Shown one piece after another: positions 16,635 through 25,468 of a stretch of 64,000 bases of DNA. A model generated the notes under the pieces. That model made no database searches and was not told the DNA's origin. It saw nothing but the letters and a program-made list of their open reading frames with translations. Numbering within the stretch: position 1 is the first letter of the stretch; the number at the start of each line of letters is the position of its first letter. The stretch covers positions 17,933-81,932 of the forward strand of contig JAJXZF010000069.1 of assembly GCA_021780225.1 (NCBI GenBank), read 5' to 3'. Made by a program: the position numbers and the translations under genes. This stretch comes from Deltaproteobacteria bacterium (GTDB lineage Bacteria; Desulfobacterota; Binatia; Binatales; Binataceae).

Positions 16635-17612
16635 TCAGGCGTCGCTTTCGAGCCGCGCGCCAAGCAAATCGGCGAGCAGTTCCGCCGGCGCCCGCTTCGC
16701 CTCATCGACCGCGAAGCCGGCCGCGGCCGCATGGCCGCCGCCGCCGAAGGTGCGCGCGAGCCGGGAAAGATCGACCTCGCAATCGGCGCTGCGCCGCAGG
16801 CTGACGCCCAGGCTGCGCAGATCAAACAGCGCGATTATCGTGCGCGTCTGCCCTTCGTAGAGTTTCGCCGCAACCTCGCTGCTGTAGCCCATGCAACAGG
16901 CGGAACGGATGCGCAGGCCGTTGCCGAGCGGCCGTTGGACCATCGTGGCCCGCGCGATCTCGAAGCTTTTATCCATCGCCTTGCGTCCGGCGTCGAGCGC
17001 GAGCCTGAGCTTGCGGCTCATCACCGGTTCTTCGAGCCGGACGATCTCGCGGTACGATTCGATTCCGCCGAGCGTTTGCACGGCGAGCGCCCAGTCGGCG
17101 GAGTCAGGGATTTGATGGATCCAGCGGTCGTGATCGTCGGCGATCGCGGCGAACGGGAAGAATCGTTCGAATTCGGCCAGCTTTTCGGTTTCGCCCCGCT
17201 CTTCGGCCAGTTGTTTCAGGAAATTGAAGGTCAGGCGCGCCGCCGAGAATTCTTCCGAGAGCAACCGGCCGGTGAATGGAACGTCGAATTCGGGCGCGTC
17301 GGCCCGGGCCACGGCGGTGCGATGATGATCGACCCAATAAGCGCGCGCTCCGGCGCGGATCAGGTTGGTCAGATGAGCGGCGGTCGCGGTCGTGGTCCAG
17401 GACAGGTCGGTAATCCAGTATTCGTCCAGGTCGCCGCGCTCGCGCGGCCGCAGCGCCTGGAGCACGCGGTCGCTGTCGCCGTTGGCCGCGAGGAAGGCGA
17501 CCACCCGTTGATCTTTGTAATAACGTTCGATCGCCGCCGCCGCGACCACGCCGTCGAGGCATGACGGGCCGTGGCTGACGATCTGGATCGTGCGGCGCGG
17601 TATCTTTGGCAT
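16635..17612 (-). CDS. DHH/DHHA1 family phosphoesterase
   Basis: This 325-aa protein carries the DHH superfamily motifs. SHGPSCLDGVVAA (about 13-25) contains the first metal-binding Asp, EYWITDLSW a second, and WVDHHRTAV is the name-giving DHH. The C-terminal DHHA1 domain ends LARTFGGGGHAAAAGF, the GGGH substrate-binding motif. Members hydrolyse phosphodiesters in nanoRNA, cyclic dinucleotides or bisphosphorylated nucleotides with Mn2+. The first motif has Gly-Pro-Ser-Cys in place of the common Asp-x-Asp, so one metal ligand may be missing. The substrate is not assignable. Confidence 0.85.
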   Translation of the reverse strand: MPKIPRRTIQIVSHGPSCLDGVVAAAAIERYYKDQRVVAFLAANGDSDRVLQALRPRERGDLDEYWITDLSWTTTATAAHLTNLIRAGARAYWVDHHRTAVARADAPEFDVPFTGRLLSEEFSAARLTFNFLKQLAEERGETEKLAEFERFFPFAAIADDHDRWIHQIPDSADWALAVQTLGGIESYREIVRLEEPVMSRKLRLALDAGRKAMDKSFEIARATMVQRPLGNGLRIRSACCMGYSSEVAAKLYEGQTRTIIALFDLRSLGVSLRRSADCEVDLSRLARTFGGGGHAAAAGFAVDEAKRAPAELLADLLGARLESDA

Positions 17613-17734
17613 AGCCCGTTAGTGTACGAGATTCGGGCGCGGCGCGCGATGCGGGTTGAGCTTAAGGCGATAAACGAAGGTTCATGGCGCGCGATGCGGT
17701 GAAGATTTCACTATAACGTGCTAAGTTCCCTCAA

Positions 17735-19309
17735 TTGTTGACGACTCGCGCCTCGGCGGAAAACAATTCCGCTGCGGCGCGGGCGCGCGCGGATCAAAAC
17801 TCAGTGGACCCCGTCATCCTCGAACGCTCAGCGCATCCCATTTCGCGCCGCGATATCGACCCGAACGTCCTCAGGGTGCTCTATCGGCTGATCAGCGCCG
17901 ATTTTACCGCCTATCTGGTCGGCGGCGGCGTGCGCGACCTGATGATGCATCGGCGGCCGAAGGACTTTGACGTCGCCACCTCGGCCCATCCCAATCAGGT
18001 GCGCGAATTGTTCCGCAATTCGCGGCTGATCGGCCGGCGGTTCCGCCTCGTGCACGTCTTTTTCGGCCCGCAGAATATCGAAGTTGCGACCTTCCGCCAG
18101 CGCAGCGAAGAAGTCCCGGAAAGCGGCGACCTGATGATCCGGCAGGACAATACTTTCGGCACGCCGGAAGAGGACGCTTTTCGCCGCGATTTCACGGTCA
18201 ATGCGCTGTTTTACGATCCGCGGACGTTCCAGGTTATCGATTACGTCGGCGGAGCGCCCGATCTTGAAGCGCGGTTGATTCGCACCGTCGGCGATCCCGA
18301 CTTGCGGATGCGCGAGGATCCGGTGCGGATGATTCGCGCGGTGCGCTTCGCGGTCAAGTTGGGCTTCGAAATCGAACCGGCGACTCGCGCGGCGATCGAA
18401 CGCCATTGCGGAGATTTGGCGAAAGCCTCCGTGCCGCGTCTGGTCGAAGAAATCTTCCGGACGCTGATGCTGGCCGACGCCGCCCGGGCCTTGCTGCTGA
18501 TGGATCGCCTGGGCTTGCTCGCGGTCCTCCTTCCGGCCATTTCCGGCCATCTCCGCGATCGGCCGGCCGCCGCCGCGATCGAACCGTCCGCGCCGCCGCT
18601 CGCGATGGAGGGTGCGCCGGTTGGCGAGCTTGCGCCGCCCGTATCCGAAGACGCCATGGATGCGATCCCTACCGCGAGAAATCTGGCCGCGATGGGCCGG
18701 GCGATCGCGGAAGGACTGGCGCCTGCGCGCGCGATGGCGCTCGCGGCGTTGTTTGCGGACCTGTTTCGCGCGCGCGGCGGCGCCGAGGCGCGGATGGAAC
18801 TGATCACGGATTTGCGCCTGCGCGGCTTTTCGCGTGCGGACACCGACCAGATGCGGCTGCTGCTTGAAGCGGCCGGCCACATGATGGCGATGACGCGGAT
18901 ATCGCGGCGGCTGCCGCGCCGGCCGTACTATCCGGAAGCGCGCCAACTGCTCGAATGGATTGCGCCGACGTATCGATTCGACGTCGTCACCTACGACCGA
19001 TTTTTAGCCGCGCCGCCGGAGCGCATGCAGCGCCGGCGGCGCGGCGTCGCGGGCATGGCTGGCGCCGCCGCCGAAGATGGCGGCCCAGCGCCGGCCCCAT
19101 CCGGCAGACGGCGCCGACGGCGCCGCGGCGGCCGACGCCATCGACGCAAACCCGCCGCCACGAACGGCGTGTCGGCCACGTCGAACGAGGCGGGCACGCC
19201 CGCGCTGTCGCGGCCCGACGCCGCGGCAGGCGCACCGGGACAAAATTCCGGAGCGGTTGCCGAATCAACGGCATACGTTCGCAATTTCGGCGGCGAAAGC
19301 GACGAATAG
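17735..19309 (+). CDS. pcnB: PcnB-like polynucleotide adenylyltransferase / CCA-type nucleotidyltransferase
   Basis: This 524-aa protein has the class II nucleotidyltransferase head AYLVGGGVRDLMMHRRPKDFDV (G-G-G-x-R-D and D-F-D metal triad). FRRDFTVNALFYDP, DLRMREDPVRMIRAVRF and the helical RNA-binding body follow. The C-terminus is a basic tail with RRRRRRGG-type clusters, typical of poly(A) polymerase I and suited to RNA contact. PcnB adds 3' A-tails that promote RNA decay. The listed start is TTG. A GTG at 17,804 lies nearer the conserved region and may be the real start. The gene is followed by ilvE. Confidence 0.88.
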   Translation: MLTTRASAENNSAAARARADQNSVDPVILERSAHPISRRDIDPNVLRVLYRLISADFTAYLVGGGVRDLMMHRRPKDFDVATSAHPNQVRELFRNSRLIGRRFRLVHVFFGPQNIEVATFRQRSEEVPESGDLMIRQDNTFGTPEEDAFRRDFTVNALFYDPRTFQVIDYVGGAPDLEARLIRTVGDPDLRMREDPVRMIRAVRFAVKLGFEIEPATRAAIERHCGDLAKASVPRLVEEIFRTLMLADAARALLLMDRLGLLAVLLPAISGHLRDRPAAAAIEPSAPPLAMEGAPVGELAPPVSEDAMDAIPTARNLAAMGRAIAEGLAPARAMALAALFADLFRARGGAEARMELITDLRLRGFSRADTDQMRLLLEAAGHMMAMTRISRRLPRRPYYPEARQLLEWIAPTYRFDVVTYDRFLAAPPERMQRRRRGVAGMAGAAAEDGGPAPAPSGRRRRRRRGGRRHRRKPAATNGVSATSNEAGTPALSRPDAAAGAPGQNSGAVAESTAYVRNFGGESDE

Positions 19310-19406
19310 CCCGCATCGAGCCTGGGAGCCGGCCGCGGACGCCTCGCGTCAGCTTGTCCGTTCGGATTCCATCGACTAATTTCATCGGGGTGCATAAGCG
19401 GCGGTA

Positions 19407-20372
19407 ATGCGCGCCGCGCCCTATTCTTCGCGGGAGATTTCAGTTTTGGCTGCTAACAGCGTGCGCTCGGATAAGATCTGGATGGACGGCGCGATGGTCC
19501 CATACGACCAGGCCAACGTCCACGTCCTGACCCATAGCCTCCACTACGGCTTGGCCGTGTTCGAGGGGCTGCGATGCTACAAGGGCGATAACGGCGGTTC
19601 CGCGATCTTCCGCGCCAAAGAGCATATCCGCCGTTTGCTGGATTCCGCCCATATTCTGGAGATGACGATCCCGTTCGGTCAGGAGGAGCTGGTCAAAGCC
19701 TGCGCCGACGTCGTCCGGGTCAACAAGTTCGACGAATGCTACCTGCGGCCGATCGCGTTTTACGGCGATGGCGAGATGGGCGTCGTCGCGCGCAACAACA
19801 AGGTGCGCGTCGCGATCGCGGCGTGGCCCTGGGGCGCCTATTTGGGCGCGGACGGGCAGAGTCAGGGCGTGCGGCTCAAAACCGCGTCGTTCGTGCGGTT
19901 TCATCACAATTCGATGATGCCGATGGCCAAAACCTCGGCCAATTACGTCAATTCCGCCCTCGCCGGCTACGAGGCGCGCAAAAACGGCTACGACGAGGCG
20001 CTGCTGCTCGATGTCAACGGTTACGTCGCCGAGGGCAGCGGCGAAAATTTCTTTATCGCGCGCGACGGCGTGGTCTATACGCCGCCCCTGATGTCGTGTC
20101 TGGCGGGAATCACGCGCGATTCGGTAATCCGGATTCTTCACGATCAGGGCGTCACGGTGAAGGAGCAGCCCTTTCCGCGCGACCTCGTCTATATCGCGGA
20201 CGAGGCCTTCATGACCGGCACGGCGGCCGAGGTCACTCCGGTGCGCGAGCTTGACGATCGGCGGATCGGCGCAGGCAAGCCCGGCCCGATCACGCGCAAG
20301 GTGATCGAGGTCTTCAACGCCGCGCTTCGCGGCCGCGACCCCCGCTACCGGCAGTGGCTGTATTCGCTATAG
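19407..20372 (+). CDS. ilvE: Branched-chain amino acid aminotransferase
   Basis: This 321-aa fold-type IV PLP enzyme contains KIWMDGAMVPYDQANVHVL and LHYGLAVFEGLRCY, the class-IV opening, and MAKTSANYVNS with the PLP Schiff-base Lys. EGSGENFF and AFMTGTAAEVTPV bind the cofactor phosphate. The enzyme interconverts Leu, Ile and Val with their 2-oxo acids using 2-oxoglutarate in the cytosol. The ATG at 19,407 is the longest start; an in-frame start nearer 'SDKIWMDG' is possible. Confidence 0.95.
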   Translation: MRAAPYSSREISVLAANSVRSDKIWMDGAMVPYDQANVHVLTHSLHYGLAVFEGLRCYKGDNGGSAIFRAKEHIRRLLDSAHILEMTIPFGQEELVKACADVVRVNKFDECYLRPIAFYGDGEMGVVARNNKVRVAIAAWPWGAYLGADGQSQGVRLKTASFVRFHHNSMMPMAKTSANYVNSALAGYEARKNGYDEALLLDVNGYVAEGSGENFFIARDGVVYTPPLMSCLAGITRDSVIRILHDQGVTVKEQPFPRDLVYIADEAFMTGTAAEVTPVRELDDRRIGAGKPGPITRKVIEVFNAALRGRDPRYRQWLYSL

Positions 20373-20405
20373 CGCCGCGCGCCGGCGGAGCCGTATAATT
20401 TCGCG

Positions 20406-21047
20406 ATGAAACCGCGCCGCGTAGCGGCTTGCGCAATCACGATGGGACTGCTCTGGACATTGTTCGGTTTCGGTTCGGCGCGCGCCGAACTGCTCAAGGC
20501 CGGCGACGTCGCGCCGCCGTTCTCGACCCAGGCGATCGAAAACGGCCAGACCGTTCCGATTCGCCTGAGCGATTTTCTCGGCCGCAAAGTCGTCCTTTAC
20601 TTCTATCCGAAGGACAACACTCCCGGATGCACCAAAGAGGCGTGCGCCTTTCGCGACGGCTACGCCAAGCTCGCCCGATGGGGTATCGCGGTGCTCGGAT
20701 GCAGCGTCGATTCGGAAAGCTCGCATCGCGCCTTCCAGCAAAAGTACAAGCTGCCGTTCCCGCTGCTGCTCGATCCCGGCAAAAGTATCGCGAAAGCCTA
20801 CGGCGCCGACAACGGAATCCCGATTCTCGGCCTCGACAAGCGCGTGACCTATGTTATCGGCGCCGACGGACGAATCTTGAAGGTCTATCCCAACGTCGAT
20901 CCCGCGCTGCACGCCGACCAGATCATTCAGTATCTTGGCGCCAATCAGGAGCCGCCGCCTTCGCCGACTCCGACGCTTTCGCCGGCCAACCCCGCCACTC
21001 CCGAGGCCGGCCCGCCCCGCGACAACGGCGCCGATTCGATCGAGTAG
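20406..21047 (+). CDS. Exported BCP-type peroxiredoxin
   Basis: This 213-aa protein has a cleavable-looking signal peptide (MKPRRVAACAITMGLLWTLF then SARA) and an AhpC/TSA thioredoxin-like fold. NTPGCTKEACAF provides the peroxidatic Cys75 and a resolving Cys80, the Cx4C arrangement of BCP/PrxQ peroxiredoxins. The Pro and Thr before Cys75 and the downstream YVIGADGRI support an intact active site. It reduces hydroperoxides with thioredoxin-like donors, here probably in the periplasm. A Pro-rich tail (residues about 180-205) is unusual for PrxQ. Confidence 0.88.
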   Translation: MKPRRVAACAITMGLLWTLFGFGSARAELLKAGDVAPPFSTQAIENGQTVPIRLSDFLGRKVVLYFYPKDNTPGCTKEACAFRDGYAKLARWGIAVLGCSVDSESSHRAFQQKYKLPFPLLLDPGKSIAKAYGADNGIPILGLDKRVTYVIGADGRILKVYPNVDPALHADQIIQYLGANQEPPPSPTPTLSPANPATPEAGPPRDNGADSIE

Positions 21048-21196
21048 TCCCGCCGGCGCTCGCCTTCACGGCGCGCCGTCCTGATCCATTTTCGTGCATG
21101 TATGAGGCGGCATTGGTAGCCTTTGCAACACTTGGTATCGATTGGTGCGTCATAGGCGACGCGAATCGATCGCCCGATGCAAAGGAGAACGATCGT

Positions 21197-21949
21197 ATGG
21201 ATTCGTTGCGAATTGCCCGCGCCAAAGCCGGCGCAATAATGCTTCCAGCCGCGATCCTGGCGATGGCGGCGTATATCGGCGGATGCGCTCGGACCGTCGC
21301 GAATCAGTCCGCGGTCGTCGAGCAGGTCCAGACGGGCCAGGCCCCCGCCGTCACCGGATTTTTCGGCCAGTCGGCTTCGCTGCTGCAGCCGGGCGGCGAG
21401 GGCAAAGCGGCGCTGGTTTACATCAATCCCAACGTCGATTGGAAGCAGTACACGAAAATCATGATCGATCCGGTGCAGTTCTGGGACAGCGACAACAGCG
21501 GCGTTTCGCTCTCCGACCAGCAGACCCTGACCACCTACGCCTACAACAAGCTCACCGAGGACCTGTCGAAGAATTTCACTTTGGTGAACCAGCCCGGTCC
21601 GGGCGTGATGCGCCTGCAGGTCGCGCTGGTCAACGCCGCCGCGGCTACTCCCGGCCTGCGTTCGGTATCGGTGGTTATTCCGCAGTTGCGGGTGCTCAAC
21701 GCCGCCCAATCGCTCGCGACCGGCAGCTACGCCTTTGTCGGATCGGCGCAGGCGGAGATGAAGGCGACCGACTCGGCCACCGGCCAACTGCTGGCGGGTG
21801 CGGTCGATCAGCGCGCCGGCGGCGTCTCGCTCAGTTCCGCGGCGACCTGGAAATGGGGCGACGCCGAGGCCGCGATCGACTACTGGGCGCAGCGGATTTC
21901 GGACCGCCTGCTCGAATTGCAGGGGCGCGCTCCCGCCGCCTCTTCCTGA
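21197..21949 (+). CDS. DUF3313-like lipoprotein
   Basis: This 250-aa protein starts at ATG 21,197 behind a clear AAAGGAG Shine-Dalgarno sequence; the much longer open frame upstream overlaps the peroxiredoxin and is a shadow. A lipobox-like end to the signal (AAYIGGC, Cys30) predicts lipid anchoring. KAALVYINPNVDWKQYTKIMI, PVQFWDSDNSG and YNKLTEDLSKNF match DUF3313 proteins, outer-membrane-associated lipoproteins of unknown role. The gene stands alone and is the last chromosomal-type gene before the foreign region. Confidence 0.7.
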   Translation: MDSLRIARAKAGAIMLPAAILAMAAYIGGCARTVANQSAVVEQVQTGQAPAVTGFFGQSASLLQPGGEGKAALVYINPNVDWKQYTKIMIDPVQFWDSDNSGVSLSDQQTLTTYAYNKLTEDLSKNFTLVNQPGPGVMRLQVALVNAAAATPGLRSVSVVIPQLRVLNAAQSLATGSYAFVGSAQAEMKATDSATGQLLAGAVDQRAGGVSLSSAATWKWGDAEAAIDYWAQRISDRLLELQGRAPAASS

Positions 21950-22131
21950 GCGGCGCGCCCGCGCTTACGACGCTTTGCGCCGCCGCGCGCGGCCCGCCTC
22001 CGTGCGGAACATCACAACGGGTTGTTGGGGAAAATCCGGCCGAGCGGGAAGCGTCCGACTTCGGACCCGAGCGCGGCGACATACCAGCAATTTTTCAGAA
22101 ACATCAGGTGGCTCCCAAACCGCCAATCAGC

Positions 22132-22605
22132 TTAGGAGCCGGCCCAATCGCTCGCAAGGCGCCGTTCTGCCGTTTCCTTGCGTCCCTTCAAGATACCGTG
22201 AAGGCGCGGCGCTAGATTACCCAGTGCGGTGCGGCGGATCTCGCACTCCCAAATTGTATGCACGCGCCAGCCGAGCCGCCGCAAAGCGCGTTCGTTCCGC
22301 TTGTCGCGTTTTTGATTCCCCTCGATTTTGGCGGACCAATAAGTTCGATTATCGTGCGGCAAACGGCCCTTAAGGCATCGATGACCATGCCAGAAACAAC
22401 CCTTCACTTGGATGATCGTGCGGTGCTTCGGAAGCACGATATCGGGGCGGCCCGGAAGCGCGCTGACGTGCAGCCGAAACCGGTAGCCCATCGCGTGGAG
22501 GGCGCGCCGCGCCGCTAATTCTGGCTTGGTATTCTTAGCTCGGATTAATGACATGACCTCCGAGCGTTTTTGCTTCGTGAAGACGTCGCGGCCTCGGCCT
22601 CTCAA
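22132..22605 (-). CDS. vsr: Very short patch repair (Vsr) endonuclease
   Basis: This 157-aa protein reads SEVMSLIRAKNTKPELAARR, HVSALPGRPDIVLPKHRT, IIQVKGCFWHGHRC and WECEI, the Vsr core. The Asp of RPDIV binds metal and the FWHGH-x-C string supplies the His and zinc ligands. Vsr nicks next to T:G mismatches produced by deamination of 5-methylcytosine. The listed start is a TTG overlapping the HNH gene stop (TTGA). No cytosine methyltransferase gene is visible anywhere in the window, so the cognate methylation, if any, is elsewhere. Base composition is lower in GC than the genes to its left. Confidence 0.9.
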   Translation of the reverse strand: MRGRGRDVFTKQKRSEVMSLIRAKNTKPELAARRALHAMGYRFRLHVSALPGRPDIVLPKHRTIIQVKGCFWHGHRCLKGRLPHDNRTYWSAKIEGNQKRDKRNERALRRLGWRVHTIWECEIRRTALGNLAPRLHGILKGRKETAERRLASDWAGS

Positions 22606-22976
22606 ACTTCGTCCGGAAATTTTTGCCGAAGCTGGTTAAAAATTGACCATTGATCCTCAAATGCAGCATTATCGACCATCGAAATCAGGGTAGCTAGATT
22701 GACGAATCTCGGCAAAGGAACGGAACGAAAGCCTTCAAAACAGTCGGTGCATTCTGTTCTTAGGTTGTCGAGAATATTCATCGCCGATCGCGGCCGTCGC
22801 GCGATATATCCTATATTCAACACTACTCGTCTTGCTGTATGGAAAACGCTCGGATCTCCTTCATTCGCACCGCAAACGCGACAGGTGAATCCGTCGCGCG
22901 CGAAAACGAGTCCGGATAATTGATTGAATTTCCGCTTTCCGATAGAAGGCCTGACGGGACGAGGTAATTTTCGCAT
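22602..22976 (-). CDS. HNH-like zinc-finger nuclease
   Basis: The 124-aa protein contains RDGFTCRVCGA with a CxxC pair, FHTARRVVLNIGYI with a candidate His, and NLRTECTDC with the Asn and a second CxxC pair. This is the order Cx2C...H...N...Cx2C of HNH endonuclease domains bound to one zinc. The fold is well supported, but the catalytic His-His-Asn set is not fully resolved by eye. It overlaps vsr by four bases, so the two are translationally coupled and likely form a defence or DNA-repair unit. Confidence 0.65.
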   Translation of the reverse strand: MRKLPRPVRPSIGKRKFNQLSGLVFARDGFTCRVCGANEGDPSVFHTARRVVLNIGYIARRPRSAMNILDNLRTECTDCFEGFRSVPLPRFVNLATLISMVDNAAFEDQWSIFNQLRQKFPDEV

Positions 22977-23019
22977 AGGGTGCCGAAATTATCAAAACGC
23001 TGGCTAATTAGAGCGATTG

Positions 23020-23292
23020 TCAATCTTGAAAATATTTCTCTAAGATTTGTTTTAATTGTGTCAATCCTCGTGGTGAAAATCGAATCGATTGACTGACCTT
23101 TCCAGGTATTTTGCGAGATTTAGATCCGTAAGTATCAAGTTGAAGGAATTTGATACCATCCGCCATCTGAATAATCGAATAGGTACACTCCGCATCGGTA
23201 TGGTGCGTATCCTTCTCGAGAACTTTTAATTTTATCTCATTTATAATTGCCGCCTGCGTCTCGCTCGCTGCCTGATGTTCGATCGGATTTTG
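23020..23292 (-). pseudogene. Small conserved protein remnant without usable start codon
   Basis: A minus-strand frame ends at a TGA (23,020-23,022) and runs open from 23,292. It encodes IKLKVLEKDTHHTDAECTYS, then MADGIKFLQLDTYGSKSRK and IPGKVSQSIRFSPRGLTQLK. The string LDTYGS-x-x-R-x-x-x-G-K-x-S-Q-S is a recognisable pattern of a small conserved bacterial protein of about 80 aa. No ATG, GTG or TTG occurs ahead of the conserved part. The first ATG (in QMADG) would cut off half the domain. It may be a 5'-broken copy or use a rare start (an ATT is present). The function is unknown. It is upstream of, and co-directional with, the HNH and vsr genes. Confidence 0.5.
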
Positions 23293-23505
23293 TCAGATTA
23301 ATCTTAATTAACCTGTCGCATTGATCGGGAGTCGGCAGTTATTCCCTATGAATTTTCATAATGTAAGTAGCCGACCAAAGCAGATTAATTGGATTGTAAC
23401 AAAAAGTAAACGCTTTATCTTTTGCGAAGCAGATTCGGCAAAATCGATGATATGTAAGCCAAACTTGCCGCCGAAGCAGTACTTTTATAGTAAGGCGGAA
23501 ATAAT

Positions 23506-23550
23506 TGGAGCGGGCGACCGGGGTCGAACCGGCGACGTCCAGCTTGGGAA
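23506..23550 (-). other. tRNA-Gly(CCC) 3' fragment, predicted attachment site of the integrative element
   Basis: Read on the minus strand, the 45 bases contain the second half of a glycine tRNA: an anticodon loop TTCCCAA, the 3' strand of the anticodon stem, a T-arm with GGTTCGACC and a stem, and the 3' acceptor strand CGCCCGC ending TCCA. The 5' half (D-arm and acceptor GCGGGCG) is absent on the adjacent side. 3'-terminal tRNA copies of this length are left when a tyrosine-recombinase element integrates into a tRNA gene. With the fragment on the minus strand and conjugation genes to its right, the intact tRNA is predicted at the right end of the element, beyond the window. Confidence 0.75.
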
Positions 23551-23646
23551 CTCCTCTGATGCCGGGAACGCGGAGGAACCCAAGTGATGAAAACCCTTGC
23601 GGCACAAGGCGTTCCCGCATTTTCGGCTTCCCGGCTAGGAACCGCA

Positions 23647-23689
23647 TTTCCCGCCTTTTCCCGCCGAGTTTGCCAGAATTTTGCCAGAA
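23647..23689. repeat. Short direct repeats beside the attachment site
   Basis: Two copies of TTTCCCGCC (23,647-23,655 and 23,657-23,665) and two of TTTGCCAGAA (23,669-23,678 and 23,680-23,689) recur with 10-11 bp periods, i.e. on one helix face. They lie about 100-140 bp inside the element from the tRNA fragment. They could be arm-type integrase or excisionase sites. No gene occupies 23,551-23,848. Confidence 0.5.
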
Positions 23690-23848
23690 AATTTGATCGC
23701 CCCGACCTCCACGTTCCCGAGTTCATAGATCAGGACACGGCGCGAGGTTGGATTCGGCGCGCGCTTCGCCTTTCCCTTCCCATCACCAACTTGCTTTCGA
23801 GTCGTCGTGCGCGATTCGGAGAAGCCCAGCGTCCTGATGGAGACGGCT

Positions 23849-24514
23849 ATGGACGGTAGCGTTTACGCCAAAGCGCGTCGGGAATGGGATGACCGCTACG
23901 CCGATCTGGTTCTCGGCAAGCGCAACTGGCAGGTCGCGGCGACCGGGCTGCTGGTGCTCTCGCTGGTGCTGGCCTTCGGACTGGTTCGGATCAGCACGCG
24001 CAGCAGATTCGTTCCTTACATCGTACGGGTCGATGGCCTGGGTTACGCGCTGGCCGCTCCCACGGCGCTCGGCGAGAGCGGCGCGCAGTTAACCACCGAA
24101 AGGATGATGCGTTACGAACTCGCGGGCTTCATCCGCGACACGCGCGAGGTGATCGCCGACCCGCAGGCGGAGCACCAGGTGATTGGCGAGGTCTACAGCC
24201 GGGTACGCGGTGCCGCCTACAAGTTCCTCGAGAACTACTACCACGACCAAGATCTTGCCCACGATCCGTTCAAGGTCGCGCAACATCGCACCGTCACCGT
24301 CCAGATCGATTCGATCCTGAAGCTGTCCGACACAACATGGCAGGTCCGCTGGACGGAGCTGGCGCTCGGCCTGGATGGAGCGCCGGTCGCGACCACGCAT
24401 TGGGAGACCGTGCTCGACACGGAGATGGCGCCGCAGACGTCCGACGCCTCGATTCTCGACAACCCGCTCGGCTTTTACGTGACCCGGATCAGTTGGACGG
24501 AGCAACGAAGCTGA
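23849..24514 (+). CDS. trbF: TrbF (VirB8-like) type IV secretion protein
   Basis: This protein of about 221 aa has a short cytoplasmic N-terminus, one membrane helix (about 24-45, WQVAATGLLVLSLVLAF) and a periplasmic VirB8-like domain (YIVRVDGLGYA, YELAGFIRDTREVIADP, WQVRWTE). TrbF is part of the inner-membrane platform of the conjugative apparatus. The ATG at 23,849 has GGAG seven bases upstream. In-frame starts at 23,807 (GTG) and 23,837 (ATG) would lengthen it. It is the first gene of the transfer operon and trbG follows 12 bp later. Confidence 0.9.
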   Translation: MDGSVYAKARREWDDRYADLVLGKRNWQVAATGLLVLSLVLAFGLVRISTRSRFVPYIVRVDGLGYALAAPTALGESGAQLTTERMMRYELAGFIRDTREVIADPQAEHQVIGEVYSRVRGAAYKFLENYYHDQDLAHDPFKVAQHRTVTVQIDSILKLSDTTWQVRWTELALGLDGAPVATTHWETVLDTEMAPQTSDASILDNPLGFYVTRISWTEQRS

Positions 24515-24526
24515 CGGAGGACTGCG

Positions 24527-25465
24527 ATGCGAGAGAAGATTACGACCTTCGGTATCGCGCTCGCGCTCGGGTTGGGCGGATGCGCTTCGCAACAGCCGCC
24601 TCCGCCGCCTCTAACCCTCGTAACCCACGCCGCGCCGAAGGCGGAGACGGCGCCCGCGCCGGTAACCGGCGCGAAGCTTCTCGACGAGCAGCCGCCCGAA
24701 GTCAGACAAGCGGTCGCGGAGCACGACAAGACCGGAGCGTGGCCGTCGTACACCACGCCGGCATACGTGCTCTATCCCTACGGCGAAGTTGCCGAGCCGC
24801 TCATCAACTGCGCGCCGCTGCGCACCACCGATATCCAGCTTGAGCCGGGCGAGACCATCACCGACGTGGCGCTGGGCGACAGCGAGCGCTGGATGGTGAC
24901 GCCGGCCTCCTCGGGCGATCCGCGCAACCCGACGCCGCACCTTGCGGTCAAGCCCAAGGCGGCAGGCATCGCGAGCAACCTGACGATCTACACGACCCGC
25001 CACATCTATCACCTGAATCTGCGCTCGCGGCCCGGCCACGAGATGCAGGAGGTCGAGTTCTACTATCCCGACGATCTGCTTGCCGCGATGGCGCAGGCGG
25101 ACCAACAGGCCAAGCAAGCGAGCGAGGATGCAAAGGCCGACGATCCGGCGGTGACGCCGCTCGCCTCGCTCGATCCGGGAGACCTGAACTTCTCGTACAA
25201 GGTCGCCGGGCCGAACGTGCCGTGGAAGCCGGTGCGCGCGTTCGACGACGGCAGCCACGTCTACATCCAGATGCCGGTTGGCATGAAGTCGAGCGAAGCG
25301 CCCGCCCTCCTGATCGCGGCGGGCGACGGCAACGAAATGGTCAACTACCGCGTGCGCGGCGACTACTACGTGGTCGACCGTCTGTTCGACCAGGCGGTGC
25401 TGGTCTCCGGCGTGGGACGCGCGCAGGACCGCGTGCAGATCGCGTACACAGGCGCTGCGAGGTGA
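24527..25465 (+). CDS. trbG: TrbG (VirB9-like) outer-membrane-complex protein
   Basis: This 312-aa protein begins with a lipobox-type signal (ALGLGGCASQQ). The VirB9 domain shows INCAPLRTTDIQLEPGETIT, WMVTPASSG, LTIYTTRHIYHLNLRS and VEFYYPDD, followed by a C-terminal domain with YKVAGPNVPWKPVRAFDDG. TrbG with TrbI forms the outer core channel in the periplasm and outer membrane. It is 3 bp from trbI. Confidence 0.93.
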   Translation: MREKITTFGIALALGLGGCASQQPPPPPLTLVTHAAPKAETAPAPVTGAKLLDEQPPEVRQAVAEHDKTGAWPSYTTPAYVLYPYGEVAEPLINCAPLRTTDIQLEPGETITDVALGDSERWMVTPASSGDPRNPTPHLAVKPKAAGIASNLTIYTTRHIYHLNLRSRPGHEMQEVEFYYPDDLLAAMAQADQQAKQASEDAKADDPAVTPLASLDPGDLNFSYKVAGPNVPWKPVRAFDDGSHVYIQMPVGMKSSEAPALLIAAGDGNEMVNYRVRGDYYVVDRLFDQAVLVSGVGRAQDRVQIAYTGAAR

Positions 25466-25468
25466 GCG

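Noticed and set aside
23505..23696. 63-aa frame reading ATGVEPATSSLG
   Set aside because: This is a well-known artefact of translating the 3' end of a tRNA gene; the DNA is the tRNA-Gly fragment.
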